Position numbers and translations under genes: made by a program. From contig NC_010681.1 of NCBI RefSeq assembly GCF_000020125.1, positions 1,798,001 through 1,862,000 of the forward strand: DNA of 64,000 nt. The letters are read 5' to 3'. Position 1 is the stretch's first letter. The number at the start of each line of letters is the position of its first letter. Under the pieces are notes generated by a model, which saw only the letters and a program-made list of their open reading frames with translations, was not told the DNA's origin and made no database searches. The DNA comes from Paraburkholderia phytofirmans PsJN (lineage in GTDB: Bacteria > Pseudomonadota > Gammaproteobacteria > Burkholderiales > Burkholderiaceae). Below, piece after piece: positions 57,067 to 64,000 of this stretch.

Positions 57067-58353
57067 ATGGCTATTGTTGAAGTCAAGGTCCCCCAGCTCT
57101 CCGAGTCCGTCTCGGAAGCCACGATGCTGCAGTGGAAAAAGAAGCCGGGCGAGGCTGTTGCTCAAGACGAAATTCTCATCGAAATCGAGACCGACAAGGT
57201 CGTGCTCGAAGTGCCGGCACCCTCGGCCGGCGTGCTCGCGCAAGTCATCGCGAACGACGGCGACACCGTCACGGCTGATCAGGTGATCGCCAAGATCGAC
57301 ACCGAAGGCAAGGCGGGCGCCGCTGCCGTCGAAGCCGAAGTGAAGCCCGCTCCTGAAGCCGCGCCGGCACCCGCCGCTGCAGCGGCTCCGGCGGCTCATG
57401 CCGCATCCGCAACGGGTGCGAATACCGCAGCTTCGCCGGCTGCCGGCAAGCTGATGGCCGAGAAGGGTCTGGGCGCGGGCGACGTGTCCGGCACGGGCCG
57501 CGACGGCCGCATCACCAAGGGCGACGTGCTGACCGCCGGTGCTCCGGCTGCCAAGGCCGCACCGGCTCCGGCACCGGCCGCCGCACCGAAGGCTGCCAAG
57601 CCGTCGCTGCCGGACGTCAAGGCGCCGGCTTCGGCTGATCAATGGCTGAAGGACCGCCCGGAACAACGCGTGCCGATGTCGCGTCTGCGTGCGCGTATCG
57701 CCGAGCGTCTGCTCGAGTCGCAGCAAACCAACGCCATCCTGACCACGTTCAACGAAGTGAACATGGCCCCGGTGATGGACCTGCGCAACAAGTACAAAGA
57801 CCGCTTCGAGAAGGAACACGGCGTGAAGCTTGGCTTCATGTCGTTCTTCGTGAAGGCCGCGGTTCATGCGCTGAAGAAGTTCCCGCTGGTGAACGCGTCG
57901 ATCGACGGTAACGACATCGTCTATCACGGCTACTTCGACATCGGTATCGCGGTCGGTTCCCCGCGTGGTCTGGTGGTGCCGATCCTGCGCAATGCAGATC
58001 AGTTGAGCCTCGCCGACATCGAGAAGAAGATTGCCGAATTCGGCCAGAAGGCCAAGGACGGCAAGCTGTCGATCGAAGAAATGACCGGCGGTACGTTCTC
58101 GATCTCGAACGGCGGTGTGTTCGGTTCGATGCTGTCGACGCCGATCATCAACCCGCCGCAATCCGCGATTCTGGGCGTGCACGCCACCAAGGAACGCGCT
58201 GTGGTCGAGAACGGCCAGATCGTGATCCGCCCGATGAACTACCTGGCGCTGTCGTACGACCACCGCATCATCGACGGCCGCGAGGCGGTGCTGTCGCTGG
58301 TCGCCATGAAGGATGCGCTGGAAGACCCGGCGCGCCTGCTGCTCGACCTGTAA
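57067..58353 (+). CDS. odhB: Dihydrolipoamide succinyltransferase (E2 of 2-oxoglutarate dehydrogenase)
   Basis: 428 aa. The lipoyl domain (1-78) carries the lipoylated Lys44 in ETDKVVLEV. An Ala/Pro-rich linker, the E3-binding domain ([20 protein letters not shown], around 130-165), a second Ala/Pro linker, and the catalytic domain with [13 protein letters not shown] follow. It forms the core of the complex and transfers succinyl groups to CoA. Also known as sucB. Confidence 0.97.
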   Translation: MAIVEVKVPQLSESVSEATMLQWKKKPGEAVAQDEILIEIETDKVVLEVPAPSAGVLAQVIANDGDTVTADQVIAKIDTEGKAGAAAVEAEVKPAPEAAPAPAAAAAPAAHAASATGANTAASPAAGKLMAEKGLGAGDVSGTGRDGRITKGDVLTAGAPAAKAAPAPAPAAAPKAAKPSLPDVKAPASADQWLKDRPEQRVPMSRLRARIAERLLESQQTNAILTTFNEVNMAPVMDLRNKYKDRFEKEHGVKLGFMSFFVKAAVHALKKFPLVNASIDGNDIVYHGYFDIGIAVGSPRGLVVPILRNADQLSLADIEKKIAEFGQKAKDGKLSIEEMTGGTFSISNGGVFGSMLSTPIINPPQSAILGVHATKERAVVENGQIVIRPMNYLALSYDHRIIDGREAVLSLVAMKDALEDPARLLLDL

Positions 58354-58513
58354 GCGCGGGTTTGGCTGCCGGCTTGTCATTGCGCAAGCCGGCGCCATAT
58401 ATGCAGCAAGCAGTCAGCACGTCTTTCGCATTCCGCAGTACAGGGACGTCGCGCGCCACGAATTGTGATCAAAAAACGTGGCCGCGCGCCGTTCCGCCAT
58501 CAAAAGGATTGTC

Positions 58514-59944
58514 ATGTCCAAAGAATTTGACGTCGTCGTGATCGGCGCAGGCCCTGGCGGTTACATCGCCGCCATCCGCGCAGCGCAGCTCGGCAAAACC
58601 GTCGCATGTATCGAAAAATGGAAGAACCCGGCCGGCGCGCTGAAGCTCGGCGGCACCTGCCTGAACGTGGGTTGCATCCCGTCGAAGGCGCTGCTCGCGT
58701 CGTCGGAAGAATTTGAAAACGCGTCGCATCACCTCGCCGACCACGGCATTTCCGTGGAAAACGTGTCGGTCGATATCGCGAAGATGATGGCCCGTAAAGA
58801 AGGCATCGTCGAAAAGATGACCAAGGGCATCGAATTCCTGTTCCGCAAGAACAAGATCACGTGGCTCAAGGGTCACGGCAAGTTCACCGGCAAGACGGAC
58901 GCCGGCGTGCAGATCGAAGTGAGCGGCGAAGGCGAAACGGAAACGGTCACGGCGAAGAACGTGATCATCGCCACGGGTTCGAAGGCACGCCATCTGCCGA
59001 ATGTTCCGGTCGACAACAAGATCGTCGCCGACAACGAAGGCGCGCTGAGCTTCGAATCCACGCCGAAGAAACTCGCCGTGATTGGCGCAGGCGTGATCGG
59101 CCTGGAACTGGGTTCGGTGTGGCGCCGTCTGGGCGCGGACGTGACTGTGCTCGAAGCGCTGCCGGAATTCCTCGGCGCGGCTGACCAGGCGCTCGCGAAA
59201 GAAGCGGCTAAGCAGTTCAAGAAGCAAGGTCTGGATATCCACGTCGGCGTGAAGGTCGGCGAAGTAACCACGACCGATAACAGCGTGACGGTCAACTACA
59301 CGGACAAGGACGGCAACGCGCAGAAGCTCGAAGCCGACCGTCTGATCGTGTCGATCGGCCGCGTGCCGAACACCGACAACCTCGGTCTCGAAGCGATCGG
59401 CCTGAAGGCCAACGAGCGCGGCTTCATCGACGTCGACGATCATTGCGCGACGGCGGTGCCGAACGTGTACGCGATAGGCGACGTGGTGCGCGGCCCGATG
59501 CTCGCGCACAAGGCCGAAGACGAAGGCGTGCTGGTTGCCGAAATCATCGACGGTCAGAAGCCGCATATCGACTACAACTGCGTGCCGTGGGTGATCTACA
59601 CCGAACCGGAAATCGCGTGGGTCGGCAAGACGGAACAGCAACTGAAAGCAGAAGGCCGCGAGATCAAGACAGGCCAGTTCCCGATGATGGCAAACGGCCG
59701 CGCGCTCGGCATCAACAAGGCGGAAGGCTTCGTCAAGATGATCGCCGATGCGAAGACGGACGAAATCCTCGGGGTGCACATCATCGCCGCGGACGCATCG
59801 GACCTGATCGCTGAAGCCGTGGTGGCGATGGAATTCAAGGCGGCGTCGGAAGACATCGGCCGCATTTGCCATCCGCACCCGTCGCTGTCGGAAGTCATGC
59901 GCGAAGCGGCTCTCGCCGTCGACAAGCGCGCGCTGAACATGTAA
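58514..59944 (+). CDS. lpdA: Dihydrolipoyl dehydrogenase (E3)
   Basis: 476 aa. FAD-binding motif [20 protein letters not shown] at the N terminus, redox-active disulfide Cys49-Cys54 in [19 protein letters not shown]-binding motif [15 protein letters not shown], and the His-Glu active-site dyad in CHPHPSLSE. It reoxidises the lipoyl groups of E2. Location next to odhA and odhB assigns this copy to the 2-oxoglutarate complex (often named odhL); a pyruvate-complex copy is expected elsewhere. Confidence 0.96.
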   Translation: MSKEFDVVVIGAGPGGYIAAIRAAQLGKTVACIEKWKNPAGALKLGGTCLNVGCIPSKALLASSEEFENASHHLADHGISVENVSVDIAKMMARKEGIVEKMTKGIEFLFRKNKITWLKGHGKFTGKTDAGVQIEVSGEGETETVTAKNVIIATGSKARHLPNVPVDNKIVADNEGALSFESTPKKLAVIGAGVIGLELGSVWRRLGADVTVLEALPEFLGAADQALAKEAAKQFKKQGLDIHVGVKVGEVTTTDNSVTVNYTDKDGNAQKLEADRLIVSIGRVPNTDNLGLEAIGLKANERGFIDVDDHCATAVPNVYAIGDVVRGPMLAHKAEDEGVLVAEIIDGQKPHIDYNCVPWVIYTEPEIAWVGKTEQQLKAEGREIKTGQFPMMANGRALGINKAEGFVKMIADAKTDEILGVHIIAADASDLIAEAVVAMEFKAASEDIGRICHPHPSLSEVMREAALAVDKRALNM

Positions 59945-59985
59945 TTCCGCGCACGCCTGACTGACAGTACTCCGGCATTACCACG

Positions 59986-60018
59986 AAGGCGGGCGGGTTC
60001 ACTCCCTCCCGCCTTTCT
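59986..60018 (+). terminator. Terminator after lpdA
   Basis: Stem AAGGCGGG/CCCGCCTT with a 14-base inner part, ending in TTTCTAT. It separates the dehydrogenase genes from zapE, whose ATG begins 16 bp later, so some readthrough is likely needed for zapE. Confidence 0.6.
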
Positions 60019-60033
60019 ATTTGCAGCAACACG

Positions 60034-61131
60034 ATGAACGTCACCGAATACTACGAAAAAGAACTGCAGACGCGGGGTTACCAATCGGACCCGGCGCAAC
60101 GCGCGGCGGTCGACCGTCTGCAGCGGTGCTTTGAAGAGTGGACCGCCTACAAATCGCGCCGCTCGAACGCGTTCAAGAAACTGCTGATCCATCCGGATCT
60201 GCCGCGTGGCGTGTACATGTGGGGTGGCGTAGGGCGCGGCAAGAGCTTCCTGATGGACAGCTTCTACATGATCGTGCCGTTGCACCGCAAGACGCGCCTG
60301 CATTTCCACGAGTTCATGCGCGAAGTGCACCGCGAGCTGGAAGATCTGAAAGGCCAGGCCGATCCGCTCGACGAACTCGCGCGCCGCATTGCCAAACGTT
60401 ACCGGCTGATCTGTTTCGACGAATTCCACGTGTCGGATATTGCCGACGCGATGATTCTGTACCGCCTGCTCGATAAGCTGTTCGAAAACGGCGTGCAGTT
60501 CGTGATGACCTCAAACTACGATCCGGACACTTTGTATCCGGACGGGCTGCATCGCGACCGGATGCTGCCGGCAATCGAACTCATCAAGCAGAAGCTCGAC
60601 GTGATCAATGTCGATGCGGGCATCGACTACCGGCAACGTACGCTGGCGCAGGTCGAGATGTATCACACGCCGCTCGGCGCCGCCGCCGACAAGGCGTTGC
60701 GCGACGCGTTTGCGCGTCTTGCCGCTGTGCCCGACGAAAGCCCGATCCTGCGTATCGAAAAGCGCGAGTTGAAGGCGCTGCGCCGCGCCGACGGCGTGGT
60801 GTGGTTCGACTTCGCTACCTTATGCGGCGGTCCGCGCTCGCAGAACGACTATCTTGAACTGGCGAGCCGCTTCCACGCGGTGATCCTCTCCGGCGTCCCG
60901 CAGATGTCCGCGCGCATGGCCTCGGAAGCGCGCCGCTTCACCTGGCTGATCGACGTCTTCTACGACCACAAGGTGAAGCTGCTGATGTCCGCGGCGGTGC
61001 CGCCCGAAGAACTCTACACGGACGGTCCCATGGCCAACGAGTTCACGCGCACGGTGTCGCGCATCGTCGAAATGCAGTCGAAGGAGTATCTCGATACGCC
61101 GCGGCGGATCGTCGATACGTCGCTGACCTGA
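60034..61131 (+). CDS. zapE: Cell division protein ZapE (AFG1-like ATPase)
   Basis: 365 aa. Walker A is GGVGRGKS (residues 64-71), Walker B is LICFDEFHVSDIADAMIL, followed by VMTSNYDPDTLYPDGLHRDR, as in AFG1/LACE1/ZapE. ZapE associates with the FtsZ ring in other bacteria, especially under stress. It is commonly found next to the odh genes in Burkholderiaceae. Confidence 0.94.
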   Translation: MNVTEYYEKELQTRGYQSDPAQRAAVDRLQRCFEEWTAYKSRRSNAFKKLLIHPDLPRGVYMWGGVGRGKSFLMDSFYMIVPLHRKTRLHFHEFMREVHRELEDLKGQADPLDELARRIAKRYRLICFDEFHVSDIADAMILYRLLDKLFENGVQFVMTSNYDPDTLYPDGLHRDRMLPAIELIKQKLDVINVDAGIDYRQRTLAQVEMYHTPLGAAADKALRDAFARLAAVPDESPILRIEKRELKALRRADGVVWFDFATLCGGPRSQNDYLELASRFHAVILSGVPQMSARMASEARRFTWLIDVFYDHKVKLLMSAAVPPEELYTDGPMANEFTRTVSRIVEMQSKEYLDTPRRIVDTSLT

Positions 61132-61291
61132 GGCGTCGTGGCGCGCTTCCGGTGACGCTTTTGCGATAGATCACGTTCGGTTTGCCGATGACGCGCAGGC
61201 GTCCGGCGTATTTTCAAGATTCGGATTGGTCTTATATTCCGTCTGCGGACGACTGGATATCTTTTGTCGAGGTTTAGACAAAGGAGAAACC

Positions 61292-61741
61292 ATGAATCCG
61301 TACCGCGATATCAACGACGAAGAATGGCAACGTGTTGCACCGTTGCTCCCCGAACTGCGGCCGCGCTCAGAACTGCGTGGCAGGCCGCTTGCCAATACAC
61401 GCTCAGTGCTCAACGGCGTGCTGTGGGTCATGTATAGCGGCGCCACCTGGTCCGCCATGCCGCGCAAGTACCCGTCCTACCAGACCTGCCATCGCCGCTT
61501 CAAGGCGTGGTACGAATCCGGTGTGCTCCACCGGGTCATGGAGCAACTGTTCGGTGCGGCGAGCGAAGAACTTTGCGGCCTGATGGAAGCGCGCATGCGT
61601 ACGCACGTGAACGAGAAACCGAAGAGCGCGGAAACCGAAAAGGCTCCGGTCGTCGCGCCTGCGGTGTACAGCCCGCCGGCGAGCCAGCCACTGCCGTCCT
61701 CGCCGTTCGCGTTCCATTCGCCCTTCAAACACGCTGCATGA
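61292..61741 (+). CDS. Solo IS5-type transposase N-terminal domain protein (DUF4096-like)
   Basis: 149 aa; AAAGGAGAAACC is a strong ribosome binding site. Residues about 5-95 match the N-terminal domain of IS5-group transposases: DINDEEWQRVAPLLPEL, RGRPLANTRSVLNGVLWVMYSGATWSAMPRKYPSYQTCHRRFKAWYESG (two adjoining parts). The remainder is a tail of Lys/Glu then Pro/Ser/Ala, unlike any transposase. No DDE domain, second frame or terminal repeats are visible. It is therefore more likely a domesticated DNA-binding protein than an active element. The paralogue at 32419-32820 has a different tail. Confidence 0.78.
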   Translation: MNPYRDINDEEWQRVAPLLPELRPRSELRGRPLANTRSVLNGVLWVMYSGATWSAMPRKYPSYQTCHRRFKAWYESGVLHRVMEQLFGAASEELCGLMEARMRTHVNEKPKSAETEKAPVVAPAVYSPPASQPLPSSPFAFHSPFKHAA

Positions 61742-61770
61742 CCCCCACAACCCAGCGTCCTCCAATAAAA

Positions 61771-61805
61771 GAAACGGCCGAACGATTGCGATCGTCGGCC
61801 GTTTC
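61771..61805 (-). terminator. Terminator of the DUF2147 gene
   Basis: Stem GAAACGGCCGA/TCGGCCGTTTC extended inward by ACGAT/ATCG with one bulged base. On the minus strand it is followed by TTTTATTGG. It may also stop the plus-strand gene ending at 61741. Confidence 0.75.
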
Positions 61806-61852
61806 TCATCGTTTCATGCGGGCTCCGTAACGAGCCCCGATCTACCCGCGCA

Positions 61853-62338
61853 TCATTGCTGGCGAATCCACGTCTGCGAGCGGCCCAGCAGCGACACGCC
61901 GATGTAGCCTCGCACGACCAGTTTGTTCCCACCGTCTTCCAGGCGCATCTTGCACTTGTACAGCTTGCCGTTTTCCGGGTCGAGAATCTGCCCGTGATCC
62001 CAGGCGTCGCCGTCCTTCTTCAGATCGCTGATGATCGTCATGCCGAGAATCGGCTGGTCCTTGCGCGCGTCGGTACAGGCCGTGCAGCGGCGATCGGGCT
62101 GGTCGTTCGCGCCGAGCCCTTTGATGACCTTGCCGCTGAGCGCGCCGTTGCCGTCCTGCGAGATCTGCACGAGCGCCTTGGGCTGGCCGGTGTGATCGTC
62201 GATGGTTTGCCACGTGCCGACCGGACTGTCGGCCTGCGCCATGGCCGTCACGGCGCTGACGAGCAAGACGCCGGCAAGCGCGGCATGTTTGGCTGTGCGA
62301 AGCGCGACTGCACGCGCGCGGTGGGTGAATTGCATCAT
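61853..62338 (-). CDS. Secreted DUF2147 domain protein
   Basis: 161 aa; AAGGAGGAAGACA precedes two adjacent ATGs. A signal peptide ends in VTAMAQA near residue 36. The mature part begins with SPVGTWQTIDD and has the conserved layout of DUF2147 (KALVQISQDGNGALSGKVI, paired Cys in RRCTACTDARKDQPILG, DPENGKLYKCKM, RGYIGVSLLGRSQTW). It is probably a periplasmic lipocalin-like barrel of unknown role. Confidence 0.85.
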   Translation of the reverse strand: MMQFTHRARAVALRTAKHAALAGVLLVSAVTAMAQADSPVGTWQTIDDHTGQPKALVQISQDGNGALSGKVIKGLGANDQPDRRCTACTDARKDQPILGMTIISDLKKDGDAWDHGQILDPENGKLYKCKMRLEDGGNKLVVRGYIGVSLLGRSQTWIRQQ

Positions 62339-62595
62339 TGTCTTCCTCCTTGATTAAAGACGGCACGATCATGGTCGCGCGGCGTTATTGGCATCTCGGG
62401 CGGTCTTCAGGCGATGGCCGCCGTGATCCCTTGCATGGCCCCTCAGGTTCGACTTCTGCTGCCCTCGTGTGCCACGCGCGACGGGTGGATTGCTGCTTGC
62501 CCGCCGCCAGCGACACATGGTCAGCGCAGAATACGTGAAAGTGCGCGCGTCGTTTGATAGTGGACCCTCTAATCAGGGCGCGGCATTTCTACCAA

Positions 62596-64000
62596 TCAAT
62601 TCAGCTGATACGAGAACGTCGCGTTGATGCGCGGACTACGCGACGCGCTTTCCACCGGCGCGTCGCCGATGGCTTTGGCCACGGAGAGATCCAGGCTGTA
62701 GTACTTCGCATCCGAGATGCGGAAGCCGAACGCGATCGAGGAAAGCTTCGAAGGCGAGGGCGTACCCGCATGCAGATAGACGCGCGCCATATCGAATGAA
62801 ACGTAAGGTGTGAGCGTGCGCAGATAGGTGAAGCCCGGTGTGAACGCGCGGTTGACTTCCAGTATCGCGCCCCAGCCCGAATCGCCCGAGGCTTCGCCCG
62901 GCTGATAGCCCTGCGCGAAACGCTGTGCACCGAACGAGATCTGCTCGGAGGTCGGCAGCGACACGCCGCTGTATTGGCCTGTCAGCGAGACCGCCGTGCC
63001 GATCTTCAACGGCCACTCGTTGGTTTGCGAGAAGGTGGCGCCGGTGCGCACGAAGTTGATCGACGCCGGATTGGTGACGGGCGCGCCCGGCACGTTCGAG
63101 TCGCCGGATTTGGACGCGCCCAGGATGTCGAACGCCTTCGCCACGTTGACGCTCGCGCGGCGCACTTGGCCCGTCTGCACGCTGGTGTAATCGGCCTGCA
63201 ACTGCATGACTCGCACTTGCGAGCGGAAGCCGATCTGTGCGCCGGTGTCGTGATTGTTGTAGCGATCCTCGTCGTGCGACGCATAGACCGACGCCGTGCC
63301 GATCACGCTTTGCGTGTTGCTTAACAGGATCGGATACGCCAGCGAACCGCCGATCTTGTCGTTGATGACCGTGCGTTCGATGCTGGAGGGCAAGCCGGGA
63401 TTGTCGGTTGGATTGCCGCGATAGTGCGACGCGTCGATCTTCGCGATCAGTCCGTTGCTGCCGATCGGCACCGCGCCGTGCGCGGCGAGATAGGTGACGT
63501 TGTCACGCCCCTTCGGCAGCAGAGCCGAGACGCTCAATTGTTCGCCGAACGAAGTCAGCCCGTTTTCGGTGGCGGTCAGCAGCCCCTGCACGCCGGGGTG
63601 ATTGAAATCGATCCCGGTACTGGCGTCGAACGGCTTGCGCTCCACGTTCAGTTCGAGCGTGGTGGCGCCGTCGGTGTTCTGCGGCGGCGGCACGTTGGCC
63701 GCGACCTTCACGCCCGGCAACAGCCCGAGCACGTTGATGTAGCGCTCGAACGTAGCGCGCCGCAGCGGCCGGTCGGCGGTGATGTGATCGGCGATCGCGC
63801 GGATCTTGTCTTCTACGGCGCCGGCCTTGCCCGTCACCTTGACGGCGGACACGTAGCCTTCCACCACCGTCACGCGCACCACGCCGTCTTCGAATGTCTG
63901 CGCGGGAATGAAGGCAAACGAGAGCGCGAAGCCGCGGTCCTGATAGAGCTTCGTGACGCCGTTGGCGACCTGGATCAGATCGCCGATCGTCGTGTCCTTG
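62596..64000 (-). CDS. Two-partner secretion outer membrane transporter (ShlB/FhaC/HecB type), 5' truncated
   Basis: The frame stays open from 62596 to the right edge of the window, so the N terminus (signal peptide and first POTRA domain) is missing. The visible start holds the end of POTRA repeats (LIQVANGVTKLYQDRGFALS, FIPAQTFEDGVVRVTVVEG), followed by the ShlB barrel domain to the final YQLN. FDMARVYLHAG and SDAKYYSLDLSVAKAIGDAP are typical late-barrel strands, and the last residue is not Phe. It should secrete a large TpsA exoprotein; no partner gene is seen on the downstream side, so it may lie beyond the edge. Confidence 0.85.
   Translation of the reverse strand, partial: KDTTIGDLIQVANGVTKLYQDRGFALSFAFIPAQTFEDGVVRVTVVEGYVSAVKVTGKAGAVEDKIRAIADHITADRPLRRATFERYINVLGLLPGVKVAANVPPPQNTDGATTLELNVERKPFDASTGIDFNHPGVQGLLTATENGLTSFGEQLSVSALLPKGRDNVTYLAAHGAVPIGSNGLIAKIDASHYRGNPTDNPGLPSSIERTVINDKIGGSLAYPILLSNTQSVIGTASVYASHDEDRYNNHDTGAQIGFRSQVRVMQLQADYTSVQTGQVRRASVNVAKAFDILGASKSGDSNVPGAPVTNPASINFVRTGATFSQTNEWPLKIGTAVSLTGQYSGVSLPTSEQISFGAQRFAQGYQPGEASGDSGWGAILEVNRAFTPGFTYLRTLTPYVSFDMARVYLHAGTPSPSKLSSIAFGFRISDAKYYSLDLSVAKAIGDAPVESASRSPRINATFSYQLN

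Overview
The window is high-GC DNA from a betaproteobacterium, almost certainly Burkholderiaceae and most like a Paraburkholderia main chromosome. The evidence is the linked housekeeping blocks rimP-nusA-infB-rbfA-truB, typA, odhA-odhB-lpdA-zapE and recC-recB-recD, a MarR/NodT/EmrA/EmrB efflux operon, and the general protein character. Genus is inferred from gene content only. I see no rRNA, tRNA, CRISPR array, prophage or complete insertion sequence.

Layout. 1-9.1 kb holds single genes: an LprI-like membrane-anchored protein, crcB behind a fluoride riboswitch, an ammonium transporter with a sigma-54/NtrC-type promoter, an orphan histidine kinase, a DJ-1/PfpI protein, a lipoprotein, and an Rrf2 regulator followed by an NAD(P)-binding protein, both preceded by the same operator. 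9.2-16.4 kb holds an MscS channel, a thiol dioxygenase divergent from an Lrp/AsnC regulator, a small membrane protein and a FUSC-type transporter. 16.6-25.8 kb is recC-recB-recD with ATGA overlaps. 25.8-35.8 kb is mixed and partly accessory: a membrane protein, arfB, an EAL protein, small secreted proteins, a YdcF protein, a solo IS5-type (DUF4096-like) gene beside two perfect palindromes, a LysR regulator and an aminotransferase. 36.1-39.2 kb is scpB and rluB, both with long disordered extensions. 39.5-46.4 kb is the translation/transcription-factor operon, with an attenuator-like leader and an internal terminator. 46.5-51.5 kb is the efflux operon, 51.8-53.7 kb typA, 54.0-61.1 kb the 2-oxoglutarate dehydrogenase genes and zapE. 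The right end has a second solo DUF4096-like gene, a DUF2147 protein and a two-partner-secretion outer-membrane transporter cut by the window edge.

How the genes work together. rimP, nusA, infB, rbfA and truB serve ribosome maturation, transcription elongation/antitermination, initiation and tRNA modification; rluB, typA and arfB add rRNA modification, ribosome stress and ribosome rescue. odhA, odhB and lpdA encode the E1, E2 and E3 subunits of one TCA-cycle complex. recCBD forms the double-strand-break repair helicase-nuclease. MarR, NodT, EmrA and EmrB form a tripartite pump with its regulator. The less expected signals are regulatory: the fluoride riboswitch, the duplicated Rrf2 operator, the NtrC-type enhancer, the rimP leader terminator, and the palindromes near the solo transposase-like gene.
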